64,000 bases of DNA from Forficula auricularia (Eukaryota; Arthropoda; Insecta; Dermaptera; Forficulidae): positions 8,116,191 through 8,180,190 of the forward strand of contig JALMQS010000030.1 of assembly GCA_024734495.1 (NCBI GenBank). The letters run 5' to 3'. This document shows, one piece after another, positions 32,494 to 43,122 of the stretch. The notes beneath the pieces are model-generated. The model had not been told where the DNA came from and ran no database searches. It was given only the letters and a program-made list of their open reading frames with translations. Every line of letters starts with the position of its first letter. Position 1 is the stretch's first letter. The translations under genes and the position numbers were made by a program.

Positions 32494-32856
32494 TTTGATA
32501 TGAACAGAATTTCTTCTATAGCACCTGGAGTACATTTGCCTTTAACAACTAAAAATTTTATTAAATTAATTCGAGAGTCAGAACTCAATCTGAGCTTCAA
32601 TGTATCCAACAGGATGAATTTCATATCCGCCAAAAGTTTCTAATTTAGCTGAATTTTTCTTAATATTATTCTTTAGACCATGTAATTTTATAAAATCATA
32701 TGGTACAATATTAACTTGAGCTCCTGTATCCAATTTCATTTTTATATTTATTCCTTCTAATTTAATAGTTCTGTACCAAGCTCGTTTGTCTATAGAATCA
32801 ATCAAAAATAATGTATCAACACTCACTGAAGAATCACTGGTCACTTCTTCAGCCAA
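32494..32856 (-). pseudogene. Gypsy-like retropepsin (protease) domain
   Basis: The active-site motif is IKMKLDTGAQVNIVPYDF with the catalytic DTGA. The preceding segment is VDTLFLIDSIDKRAWYRTI. A stop after AQIEF (32578) interrupts the domain, but in another frame the C-terminal FLVVKGKCTP follows, as expected for retropepsins. Beyond it the sequence reaches the polypurine tract within about 90 nt, so RT, RNase H and integrase are missing entirely. The element could only move with proteins from a complete relative. Confidence 0.8.
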
Positions 32857-32879
32857 TTCATAGCAACCACTAGTTTTGC

Positions 32880-33005
32880 TTGTTTGATCTGCATGCTACC
32901 GCAAAATGATTCGGGTTTATTATATCTTAGACAAATTAATCCCGTAGAGGACATTTAGATCGATGATGTTTTATACATCGACCACAAGGCTTATTATAGT
33001 TATTG
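32880..33005 (-). pseudogene. Gag zinc knuckles, degenerate
   Basis: The minus strand reads KPCGRCIKHHRSKCPLRD, a CCHC-like knuckle, followed after two stops by NPNHFAVACRSNKQ, the end of a second knuckle. These nucleic-acid binding motifs join gag to protease in Gypsy-type elements. Stops show decay. Confidence 0.7.
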
Positions 33006-33135
33006 TTATTATTTCCCTGAAATTTAAAAAAATATTCCCTTTCCTTTCCTGATTTATTAAAATGGCTTACTTGTTTGTTTTGACGACTTATTTCTTCTAC
33101 ATTTAGCTCTATTATGTAGTAATTTTAAATTTCTT

Positions 33136-33375
33136 TCAGTTAATTCCTCTAACTTTACAAATCGCTATGGTTTTATCTAATGTAATATTATCTTCTCTCA
33201 AAAGACACTCTTGAGTGTTTTTACAACTTAAACCTAAAATGATTTCAGTCCTTAATAGCTTATCCTCCTGATCGTTAAAATTACATGATCTAACTAATTG
33301 TTTTAATTTTGCAAAATATTCATCAAAAGGTTCTCCTTCCTTTTGTTTTCTCTTGAAAAATTTAAATATTTCCAT
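33136..33375 (-). pseudogene. Gypsy-like gag fragment
   Basis: The frame contains KEGEPFDEYFAKLKQLVRSC, DKLLRTEIILGLSC and LLREDNITLDKTIAICK, the pattern of the retrotransposon gag capsid domain. It lies upstream of the zinc knuckles and protease in the correct order (gag, knuckles, protease). The 5' portion of gag (33376-33640) is broken by stops. Confidence 0.75.
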
Positions 33376-33661
33376 TACTTAATTCAGTTTAGGTTTGCAA
33401 TGTTCTTCTAAAATTTTTAAAATACTGGATATTGTTTCTGAAGAATCTTCAGATTCTAAATGTTCTTGGGGGTCTTCAACGAACGATACAGTCTTAGACC
33501 TTCAGATCCTAATAGATTTTTTAATCTAGCCACTTTAATCTTTTGAGATTTCTTGTCGGTTTCAGTTGCGATAAAATAAGTTAGTATTTCTTCTTTAAAA
33601 TTTTCAAAATTTTCAGCAATTTATATTTAATGGTCCATGTTTATTAAATTCCGACTGTCCA

Positions 33662-33800
33662 TGTTTAATTATATTAATAATAAAGATTATCGAAATTATA
33701 GATCAACACAATATTTTCTATGCTTATTTACAACTACTCTTTGTTTACAATACACAATAATAATTCTAACAAAAACATAAACAAAATATACTCTACAACA
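33662..33800 (-). mobile_element. 5' LTR of Gypsy-like element 1, with PBS
   Basis: On the minus strand it starts TGTTGTAGAGTATA and ends TAATTAAACA. It is followed directly by TGGACAGTCGGAATTT (33646-33661), a plausible tRNA primer-binding site beginning with TGG. The LTR is short, 139 bp. It shows more divergence from the array LTRs than they show from each other. Confidence 0.75.
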
Positions 33801-35290
33801 TTTTCGATAAATGCCTTTATCACTGAAATTAGATGGCCCTTTCTATTAAGAATTTTTCTAGAGTTTTTAATAATGAAATCCAAAGAAGATTCTATAGCAA
33901 TGCGAAATTGCGTTGTTTCATTTTAGTTCTTCTGCTTTTGTTATTATTAATGAACTTGCGGTGTTATTGACTGTTTTGTCTTGCTATTTATTTATACCCT
34001 CATCCCCTACCAGTCCGTCTATTTCGAATCTAATTCAGAATCCGACTCTTCTGGATTGAATTTTTCCTTTCCCCCCCCGCTTCACGCCCGTTCTCGTTTA
34101 AGCGAACTTTCAGAATATAAATGAGTATAAATATAGTGTGGAAAAATTCAACATGTGCTTGCAGTGTAAAAATATAATGAGAGCCTGATAATGGGTTTGG
34201 GCAGCAGTTTCTGTAACCTCCTCCCGTCCCCCTTTTCGCCCGCACACCTCCTCAACCCCACCGTCTTCCCCATTGAGTGAATCTTTGGAATGTCGACCGG
34301 CTGTCTGGCGGACTGGGCTCCACGCCAAACCGCCAAATCCAACTTCAGTTGGTGGATTTTACCAACAACAACCCAACTCATGTCTATACAAACCTCAAAT
34401 TTACAATTCAACAACTCTCGTTTTGCAACATTGTTTTTCTACAAATATATTTTCTTAAGGGGGTTCAGGACTGTTTATCATTTTTATAAGAAAATTTTCA
34501 ATTTTTACCATCGAATCATTGATGTATTAAATATTTATTCCCGACATTTGAAGTTGATCGTCTGTCCCAATATCGAGAAATAAATGATTGAAAATTGTCC
34601 TTTTTAACATGGAAGTAAATGGACTGGAGCTTTTAAAAGGGCTATAACTTCTATACAAATTACAACATTTTCAACAAATTTATACAAATCAATAATTCAA
34701 GTTTTATGAATCGAATGATACATTTTTCAATAGATTTGACAGTCTAGTTAATTAGTTATTCATAAATGTAAAAATAAAAAGTTATTTGCATTCAACAGAA
34801 TATAACAAAAGCACTAGTGTGGAATTCGAACTCTATTTGTTGAAATCGTTTTTGTGTTAAATAAATGTTTTTATAATGAGAAAAAATTTATCTCAATATT
34901 CTTTTTATTAATATTATCAAAACAAAAATTTGTACTTATTCGAAATTAACCTCATTATTAACCACTTTTTTTTATTAAAAAATTTAATTGGCAGAAGTTG
35001 TCACTCTGCAGAAATAATCAAAATATTTTTTCGTAGATCAACCAGATACAGCTGCTGTCCCGAACCTCCTTAAAGTAAAATCTATCTATCTATATAAAAT
35101 ATTTATCCGATTCAAAAGTCAAATTTTGAAAAGTGAAAAAAATTTCGAGATATGCATTAATAAACATATGTACCTACGAAATTTGAATGATAAAACTTTA
35201 AAACACGAGGACTATAAAAAATTTTAAAAAAGCTGCAATAGAATCATCAGCTAATCTCAGATCTTTATTTAATTCAAACCCCATTTCATC
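33801..35290. other. Unique DNA with candidate conserved island
   Basis: Positions 34020-34340 are GC-richer and non-repetitive; overlapping short frames on both strands have no domain similarity that I recognise. The rest is AT-rich with nothing recognisable. Confidence 0.35.
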
Positions 35291-35295
35291 CCCTT

Positions 35296-35482
35296 AGGCC
35301 CGGTTGTATGTCGCAGAAGTAAATGCTTTTTACCACTAACCAAGGTAGATGGTAAAATGGAGCCACTGGGATGGCCAATCAGATGACAGCCACTGAATGT
35401 ACCTGTCATCTGATTGGCCGCATCCCAGTGGCTCCATTTACCATCTGCAGTGGTAAAAGCATTTACTGCGACGTTTTAGAAG
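35296..35482. repeat. Fold-back element L, copy 2
   Basis: The arms contain GTAAATGCTTTTACCACT-like sequence and GCCACTGGGATGGCCAATCA, with inverted partners. The centre is shared with the copy at 24913-25090 (GGGATGGCCAATCAGATGA), and both begin GGCC(C/A)GTTGTATGTCG, whereas the outer arms differ in sequence. Confidence 0.7.
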
Positions 35483-35627
35483 GTGGATTTTAATATCACT
35501 TCTTAGCTGACATATACGCCCTATAGAACCTCTATTTCAAAATTTCAAGTCAGTAGGTCTAGTAGTTTTGGAGATATCGTGTTGAGTCAATGAGTCAAAA
35601 TTTCTTTACTTTATCTATGACTAGCTG

Positions 35628-35955
35628 ACGACCGGGCCTTCGGCCCGGCGTCACCAGCCTGGCGGGGAACGTCTCGTTCTGTACCAATTTAATAATTGAA
35701 ATTTAAAATCTTACTGTAAGTATCGAAAAAATGTGCTACTTGAATGAAATTATTGATTCAAAAATAAGGAAGGTATAGGAAAGATTCCCATTTAACACAT
35801 TTGCTAAAAGCACGAGTCACTATCTGACCAATCAGAATCGTTCTAACCAATTTAACGCTTGGCATTGGCTATGCACTGGCCAATCAGATCGTTTCCACTT
35901 ATACATATCCACATACTTTTCTATTTTATATATAGATAGATAGATAGATACGATA
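35628..35955 (+). mobile_element. Element T, copy 1
   Basis: It begins CTAGCTGACGACCGGGCCTT CGGCCCGG and continues with CCTGGCGGGGAACGTCTCG. A (TAGA)n microsatellite at about 35934-35950 probably marks the other end. Related pieces occur at 41352-41465, 55204-55242 and 27958-27997. Non-coding; superfamily unknown. Confidence 0.5.
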
Positions 35956-36780
35956 AGAATATTAATTTGAAAATTAAAAATTATATTATTTTCTTTTTTT
36001 TTTTCAAAGCAGTCGCGAAAATCTCTTCCGCGTGGTTTTTCGGTTGGTTGAGTTACTATTCGAAAAAATTTACTTTTATTTATATCTATATCATACAAGG
36101 TTTACCCCGTGCCCATAGAGCACTTTCAAATCATTCATTGAAATTGTTTAGACTTTAGAGGATTTATGATGGCTTCTACGCTTTTGACCAGCAGATTTAG
36201 GAATTTGTGTATATGGTTCACAATTTTGCCAAATAACAATATTATTTAAGTAGATAGTTAGTAGTGGCCTAGAAAATTATTAAATAGTAATATAGTATTA
36301 TTAAAGTATGCAATAGATCCCACATTGCGATTTTATAAATTATACTATATATTAATAATATTTTTGGCGGTTTTAAAAATTAAATTTGTAGAAGAAAAAT
36401 TCAATTAGAGTTTTCTTACTAGAACTTGAAATAAGAATAGAAAAAATGCTAAATTTCTTCCTGGGTTTAAAAGTTCATTTTTTATGAATCACAACGCTTA
36501 CTTGACCGACTGAGTATATATGTTTCATTTCAAGTGAATCAGTTAAGCCGTTTGACATTTTCAGGATTGTCGAACATAGAGTGAACATATATGGTAGAAT
36601 CCCAAAACTATTATAATGATATTAAATATAATTATGTGCAAATTCCTCTTTCGATGCCTTTACACTTTGAGATTTTCTGAAGAGCTCGGCTTATTGAAAG
36701 AGTACTTAATACTTGTCGTTGACTTAGCCCTTGATTAATTAGACACACAATTTGAACTGCTTGAACTTCAAAAATATCCA
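35956..36780. other. AT-rich DNA, nothing recognised
   Basis: No repeats or domains. The short frames around 35832-36158 have no recognisable similarity. Confidence 0.4.
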
Positions 36781-36782
36781 TT

Positions 36783-37735
36783 TTTAACCGACTTCAAAAA
36801 AGGAGGAGGTTCTCAATTCGACTGAATTTTTTTGTGTCTATGTTACCTCATATCTCCGCCAATTGTGAACCGAATTTGATGATTTTTTTGCATTGGGTTT
36901 AGTCTAGCTTCCGATTGGTCCCGTTTTTTTCATTGGTATTGGACCTTTTTTGATATGTTTGTTCAGGCATAACTTCTTTGTTTATGAACCGATTTTAATG
37001 ATTCTTTTTTTATTGGAAAGAGGGTACCTTAGTGGTGGTACCATATTAATTTGGTCAAGTTCTGAAGATATGATCAATGACGAAATGACGTAAATCTCCA
37101 ATTCTTATGACCAAATAATCGAAATTATAATAAATAAAATCTTTTATAAAAAAAATCTTAAAACATTCATTTTAAAACCCGCAAACGTTTCGAGAGAATT
37201 TCTATATTTATGAATTGAATTTTATTATCATTTTCTGCATTCATTCGCCCGACGCTTTCTCTTACGAGATGCATGCAAGGTATTATATTAAGTCACTATT
37301 AATAACATCACTAAAAAGAAAAATAAAAATAATTTTTTATAAAAAATAAAACCGACTTCAAAAAAATTAAATGGAACAAATAAAATAATAATAACTTAAA
37401 AATCAAATAAAATATCACTAAAAGGTATAAAATAATTATCTTATTTAGTTACAACTAAACGACGAAATATTAACATGAAATCACTTTTTGAAGTCGGTGC
37501 CAAACATATACATTGACTATCAATTGCACTCGACGTAGGTTTGGCGGGTACGCTCGCGTTATACGTATAGTTTGTTTGGCACCGACTTCAAAAAGTAATT
37601 TCATGTTAATATTTCGTCGTTTAGTTGTAACTAAATAAGATAATTATTTTATACTTTTAAGTAGTTTTATTTGTTTTTAAGTTATTATTATTTTATTTGT
37701 TGCATTTTGAAGTCGGTTTTATTTTGTATATATTT
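36783..37735 (+). mobile_element. Fold-back element J, copy 3
   Basis: It starts AACCGACTTCAAAAAAGGAG, carries the conserved text TATGAACCGATTTTAATGAT, and contains the inner palindrome (about 37380-37720) with AAACGACGAAATATTAACAT in both arms. This is the cleanest uninterrupted J copy and a good reference for family length (about 950 bp). Confidence 0.7.
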
Positions 37736-39140
37736 TATTTTCTATCAATATTCTTAATTTAAAATGATTCATTTTATTGATATTTCAAATGGGATACGAT
37801 GCTTCCATTAAAACTTTATTTCAATTTTAAAGTGATATTGAGAAAGTGTCAAAATTTGTAGTGGCATCTTTTAATTAAATTAAATTTATTTTTTTCATAA
37901 AATCAAAAATTATCAACAATATTTACTGTAGGTATATGTTAGTTTAAGGATTAATAAAACAAATTATATGGTTATTTGTAAAAATTTTAAAAATAATTTC
38001 CTATTTAATTAAGTTTTTATTGGCTGTCGATTTTTTGAGCCGCAGTGTATTTTCACAAGTACTTATATTCATTCTTTCTTGCCATAAATTTTCTTGTTTT
38101 TTTTTTTTTATCAAAATTCTTTTATACTTATACTGAAATTTTCTAAATTCTTTAAACTAATTTCAGTAAAGCATTCTTTGAATGTGTAGTATTTAAATAG
38201 ACTTGACGAGACAAATTTTAAAATCCTTCCACAAAAGTTCTTTAACTAACGCCCATAAAACTCTTTAATCGATTAGACAAATCTTTTAATACCTTAATTC
38301 ATTAGGAGTCTACGATTTGGCAACGGGATCTAAAAAGAAGAGAAAAAAAAGAAAAATGTGGACGGTCAGACGGACGAATCACTCTAGCAGCGCTAATCTC
38401 CTAAGTGGCTATAATTCGATCAGAGAACATTCATTTCTCAGTCTGCTTTATTATTGTAAACCGATGAAAAGAGAGTATGTTTTCAAGCCACCAACTGAGC
38501 GCGAGCGAGCTGCTTCAAATGGGATACGGGATTTCTTCTTCGTTCTCAAAGACGAGACGAGATGACTTGTGTCGTATATCCATCGTCACCATTGCAATTA
38601 GCGATTTGCTTTGATCTTTAGGGGCTGTCGAGTTTTTTCTTCGGTTGTGGTTTGGCATCGGCCACTAATTTGTTGGCCTATTTGCGTATGGCATCCCACC
38701 GAACGCAAGTCGCGGACGGTCGCCGCTTGCGTTCTGTTAATTGAACACAAATAAAGCGGATCACTTGCTTGCTTGGTTAGACTCCTTTAGAGATCAACGC
38801 CTTCCATAAATTTAGAAGGAAAAAATCGAATAATTAATGATCGTGTATATAAGCAAGCATAAAATGCTTCATGTTCATTTAATCGGAAAATATTATTATT
38901 TGCTGAGTTTTTGAATTTAATTTGGCTAGTAGAAAGAACGTTTAAAGTTAAATAAAACATCCGAATAATAAAGGATTTAAGATTCGTTTTATGCAGATAA
39001 TGAGGGATTTGTTTTAAGAGATTGAAGGGCTTTTCGGCTTAGTCGCTTTTAAGACTATGTAGAGATCTTGCCTACAGATCAGGATGCCCAGGCTAAGCCC
39101 CGGCTCACTGGGAAATTCTAAGTGAGTTATAATCGGACAC
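37736..39140. other. AT-rich DNA, then candidate conserved island
   Basis: 37736-38280 is AT-rich and featureless. 38290-38780 is GC-richer, lacks copies in the window, and includes GAGCGCGAGCGAGCTG and GTCGCGGACGGTCGCC blocks. Reading frames here have no recognised domain. The island may be conserved non-coding DNA or a lost exon. Confidence 0.35.
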
Positions 39141-39143
39141 TCT

Positions 39144-39450
39144 ACACCAGTGAGTTCTTAACCTTTTTAGCAGCGAAAAAGCGCTGACCCAAATTTGAGA
39201 AACATCTTTATGTTGGAACCCCAAAAGAGATTAATATTTTTTAATTACCTTTATTTAGAGCAGGGGTTCCCAACCGGTGCGCACGCGAACGTTGCAGGTG
39301 GTACGCAACGTGGTCTTATTAATAGCTGCATGTACGCATGAGCAGAATCGAGCACGCAAACCATTACTCAGCTGCTTGTTATCATTGTTCACTTGGAAGG
39401 CCTTCAAAAGCTTTAGAAGTATTTCTCTGAAGGTTATTCACAGTGGACTG
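39144..39450 (+). repeat. hAT-like terminal sequences
   Basis: CCAGTGAGTTCTTAACC (39142) and GCAGGGGTTCCCAACCGGTG (39260) resemble hAT termini (CAGxGGTTCxxAACC). No transposase or TSD could be confirmed. An E element follows directly. Confidence 0.35.
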
Positions 39451-39454
39451 GACC

Positions 39455-39778
39455 AGACAACTTTGTCTGTTTAAAGAGTAGAAACAACACATTTTTTTTT
39501 TGTGATAAATTTTGATTAAAGGTTGTTAATTTTTTGATTGTTCAAGTGTGAAAAAGTTCAAGATTCTTGAGCAATTGAGGCATACGCCGTAACAATGTAT
39601 TATAGTTTAAATAAAAAGATTAAAGGATGTTTCGTCGCCTAGTGGAATTGTCTTTTGACAAAGAGTGATAGAATGAGCCACTGAGGAAGTCGAAATTAAT
39701 CGACGAAACGTCTGGCCCATTCAATAAAAACTCGTTTTAATTTTTTGTCCAATTCCCTGCTATTCCTGTTAATTAATA
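39455..39778 (+). mobile_element. Family E element, single arm
   Basis: One arm of the E palindrome runs from TTTAAAGAGTAGAAACAAC through the ribozyme to ATTCCTGTTAATTAAT. There is no inverted partner next to it, unlike the copies at 58475-60015 and 61330-61975. Non-coding. Confidence 0.7.
39671..39722 (+). ncRNA. Hammerhead-like ribozyme, family E
   Basis: Helix I strand GAAUGAGCCA (39671-39680), CUGAGGA (39681-39687), extra A, helix II GUCG/CGAC with an 8-nt loop, GAAAC (39705-39709), GUC (39710-39712), then UGGCCCAUUC. Helix I pairs 9 of 10 positions. There is no helix III loop, so a dimer would be needed. Confidence 0.7.
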
Positions 39779-39803
39779 ATATAAAATATTACATTATTTC
39801 AGG

Positions 39804-40198
39804 AAGCATTTTTCTCTCTGTAGTGCGGCTCCAAAGAAGAAAAAAAGCGTTGCGGAGCGCTCTGATGGAAAGAGAAATCGAGCTGCTCAAAAATCTCTGG
39901 GGCGCTAAAAAATATGGAGCTGGAGAAGGATGAGGCCTCCATCTACGCTGAAAGCTGGGCAATTTCGTTCACCAAGCTGTCTTCTGTCCAGCAGATTTAT
40001 GCAAAAAAAGCGATTGAAGATATTTTGGTGCTGGGACAATTGGGTCCCTTTCTTTTAAATAGTGTAAATATAAGTTTCTCTTGCTCCACATTCCTCAATA
40101 TCCTCAACCCCTGCCCATTCCATTCAAGATTTATCATCTTCCAGTATTCAGTCATCCCTTTCCTCACAATCCTACCAAAATTCCTTGTTTATTCCTGA
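39804..40198 (+). pseudogene. BESS-like C-terminal exon, possibly transposon-borne
   Basis: A splice-acceptor-like tract (TTACATTATTTCAG) ends at 39803. The downstream frames read KKKKSVAERSDGKR in one phase and DEASIYAESWAISFTKLS followed by VQQIYAKKAIEDILVLGQLG in another (39914-40060), so at least one frameshift is needed. The second string resembles the BESS motif at the C-terminus of insect MADF-BESS proteins. A polyadenylation signal AATAAA lies at about 40289. The Harbinger-like terminus at 40405-40490 suggests it is the second ORF of a dead PIF/Harbinger element; a degenerate host gene is the alternative. Confidence 0.35.
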
Positions 40199-40404
40199 AA
40201 CTAGGGTATACGAATATTCAAATGTCCACCAATTGTTAAATGATACAAATTTTCCTTAATTGTACATATTATATATATTATATTTCTTAATAAAAGTACA
40301 GTTAATAAAATACAATTTCGTTCATAATAATAATTTATTGTATAATTCACATATTTTTAATAAATATCAAATAAAATAAATTAGCTAAATGTTTTTAATA
40401 AGTT

Positions 40405-40490
40405 GGCAAGGTTCGCATAGTCTGTGGCAAACAAGTTGACAACCTAGTTGACAACTAAGTTGCAGGTCTGTGGGCCCCTTTAGACGAAGA
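40405..40490 (-). mobile_element. Possible PIF/Harbinger terminus
   Basis: On the minus strand, CTAAAGGGGCCCACAGACCT is followed by GCAACTTAGTTGTCAACTAG and related repeats. GGGCC-type termini with internal short repeats are seen in Harbinger elements. The matching 5' terminus was not found in the window. Confidence 0.35.
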
Positions 40491-40499
40491 ATATGTTTG

Positions 40500-40950
40500 T
40501 TTATTTTCTATCTCAATAATAATAATAATAAATAAATACATTGTTGTTGCAATGGCAGCCTAATTAGAGATCAATTAATTAGTTAATGCATATCAAATTT
40601 TGTCAAAATTTTTCAGAAAAATGTGTGTTTTAAAAAATATCGATCGAATTTTTTAGCTTGTAAATTTTATAATTTTAATTTTTTAAGAACCCCCCCACCC
40701 CCTTAATTTTTGGTTCAATTTCAGCCAAAATATTATATAATCAGCTCTTAAAATTTCACTATAAAGAATATATATATGTGAAATTTCGTATTTGAATTCG
40801 ACGTACACAAAAGTTTGGTAACATACTAGCTAAAGATAAAAGTACATAAATATTCCATATAATAGTAAAGATTTGAGCATCTTATTTTTGAAAAGAGTTG
40901 GAATGTTTTTCAAAAATGAGCTCGGGTTCAGATTAATAAATCAATTATAA
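40500..40950. other. AT-rich DNA with a remote G-like fragment
   Basis: A short (AAT)n/(AAAT)n run near 40515. Positions 40680-40840 resemble the middle of family G (TATAATCAGCTCTTAAAATT). No gene. Confidence 0.4.
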
Positions 40951-40954
40951 ACGA

Positions 40955-41325
40955 GAAAGAATTTAATTTATAGGACAGATTCTAAGATTTTAATAGAAAT
41001 ATTATTAAATTGCGATATCAGAGGGGATTCATCCCCCCAGGAGTCGAACCTGAGAACTCACATGCTTTCCGGGCAGTCAGCTCACACCCTCGAGACAAAT
41101 TCTGTTATATATTAATGGAGCGTGAAAGATTTCTATGCTTATATCAATTATTGCGATTCAGGGAGTTTTGTCATCGAGGGTATGGGCTGACTGCCCGGAA
41201 AGCATGTTAGTTCTCAGGTTCGACTCCTGGGGGGATGAATCCTTTCTAATATCGCAATTTAATAATATTTCTATTAAAATCATAGAATCTGTCCTATAAA
41301 TTAAATTCTTTCTCATTCCATATAA
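40955..41325. repeat. Inverted pair of tRNA-like SINE copies
   Basis: Both arms carry a tRNA-like segment with the B box GGTTCGACTCC (plus strand about 41217-41227; minus strand about 41041-41051) and the block GACTGCCCGGAAAGCATG. The heads face each other around a 70-nt unpaired centre (41100-41165) and the shared tail (ATAGGACAGATTCTA type) is at both outer ends. Confidence 0.6.
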
Positions 41326-41351
41326 TATTTATTTACCTTTATCTTTATTAA

Positions 41352-41465
41352 AGAAGAGCTTTTCGTGCGTGCCTTCGGCACGCTCTCGAAGCTCGGCCCT
41401 CCGGGCTGGTGCCCTGGCGGGCAGCGTCTCGGTCCAAAAATTGTATTCCTCTTAAAAAACCACAC
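41352..41465 (+). mobile_element. Element T fragment, copy 2
   Basis: GAGCTTTTCGTGCGTGCCTT CGGCACGC is followed by CCCTGGCGGGCAGCGTCTCG, matching the T copy at 35628 in layout (GC-rich hairpin, then CTGGCGGG). The remainder is diverged. Confidence 0.45.
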
Positions 41466-42172
41466 TCCAAATGTATACCCGTAAACTACCGAAAATACAT
41501 CGTCTCTTAAAAGTTAATTAAATAATAGTGCAAATTATTAAAAAATAAACAAATAATATATAAAATATAAATCAAATAAGATGTGAATAATTTCTTCTGT
41601 GCGCAAAGAAAAGCGAATTGAATATTAAATTTTTGAGTGGCGGGGCGGGGGGGGGGGGTGAGGAATAATTATCGATATATTTAATGTTTCTTAATTTAAA
41701 GTCTTTTAGAGTCTTTCATTTCAAAATTCGAGTGCAAATTAAAATTATATTTCAAATTTGCCTGGTTAATGAAAATCAATTGGAGCTGTCAGTTTAAAAT
41801 CCGAACTGACAATTATATTTCAAATTTGCCTCGTTAATTAATATATATTCAATGTTTTTTAATTTAAAATCAATTGGTGTTTTTTCATTTTCATTCGAGT
41901 TCAAATGAATACAATATTATCTCGACACAAAGTCTAAATCAAAAATTTATAGTTTTAGTAATAGAAATCATGGTATAAATATTAATCTTACATTGGTCTA
42001 ATGGTTAGAGCAGATGACCTTAGTTCAAGAGTTCGTAGGTTCGATTCTAGTCAAGAGGAAAATTTTTTTAGAGAAATTTCTCTTAGCGTTGTTACAAATT
42101 AATCTAGATCAATATATATAGTATGTTTCACCTTGCACCAACACCACAATCTCTACTAATTAACCTACTAAC
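41466..42172. other. AT-rich DNA with a tRNA-like fragment
   Basis: At 41999-42062 the sequence reads TGGTCTAATGGTTAGAGCAG (A-box-like) and AGGTTCGATTCTAG (B-box-like), but the expected anticodon stem and acceptor do not pair, so it is a SINE head or tRNA pseudogene rather than a tRNA gene. A G-run (about 41647-41660) and AT-rich sequence occupy the rest. Confidence 0.4.
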
Positions 42173-42174
42173 TA

Positions 42175-42400
42175 ACGTACTAACAAATATTTTGACAAAA
42201 TCCTTAATATCTTGTAAAATATAATTTTTTCGACGTTCAGTCATAGAGGCTATTTTGTAGAATAAAATGCCATGGTTTCACTCAATTTTTTTAAGAAAAT
42301 AGTTTCAGCCTTTTTTGAAGTATTTTGAAAAAATGAAGCAAAAAAACACTTTTCATTGACAATTGCAATACTTGACCATATATTTTGAATGATTGTAGAA
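42175..42400 (+). mobile_element. Family G, 3' half
   Basis: It contains ATTTTGACAAAATCCTTAAT and ATATAATTTTTTCGACGTTC followed by GTTTCAGCC, the conserved second half of G, ending near the ATACTTGACCAT hairpin. Confidence 0.5.
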
Positions 42401-43120
42401 CAATGATACTTTTTCCCGAAACGCTTGAGTTATATTAATAAACGTTTTTATTGTTATTGTTTTAACTGTCTTCATTTTATCATTAAAAAAAAGATAAATA
42501 AAAAAATAAAACAAACAAAAACAAAATTCAGCCCATCAATTTAATTTATTAGCATTGATTTTTTGATTTTTTAAAATATAAATTAGTATTCACTTAAAAT
42601 TCCATCTCTGACTGCCTAATACAAACTGTCTCGAATTTTAAGAGATGATCAAAATAAAAATATATCCATAGATATCCGTTAAACTATAAAATAAGACGAT
42701 CAAATATATATATAACTTGAGCATCATCCCAATCATATTTATTTCTGAAAACATCAAAGTACAACACCAGTGGCTTTTAACAACTTACTTAACGCTTTGA
42801 CAAATCACTCTGCTACAATCATCCGTTCTCCATTTTATTTGTTTCATGTGTTTTTTTTATATTTCTAAAATTTGTTCTTGTTCATTGGAACACTAAAAGA
42901 AAGAACGTTAAAAGCACTTTTTCCGCTCTGATTAAATATAGCTTTTAGTGTTTAGTGTTTAAGATCAATCGGGCTCGCTTAATGGAAGACGGTGGAGTGT
43001 GGATGGATGGAGTTGGCATCCGCTGCTCCTCAGATCACAATGCTAATTGAAGTTGACTGGCCAATGATCAACCCCACTCAAAATAGTCTAGATCTCACTA
43101 GAATTATTTTTCAGTAATAA
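42401..43120. other. AT-rich DNA with candidate island
   Basis: 42940-43090 is GC-richer, without copies, and includes GATCAATCGGGCTCGCTTAA. It may be conserved non-coding DNA. Nothing else recognised. Confidence 0.35.
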
Positions 43121-43122
43121 TA

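Noticed and set aside
34030..34583. Cluster of overlapping short ORFs on both strands
   Set aside because: They are open by composition (GC-richer island) with no domain, no splice logic and no codon signature that I could see.
41999..42062. Functional tRNA gene
   Set aside because: A- and B-box-like motifs are present, but the anticodon stem is not complementary and no acceptor stem forms.
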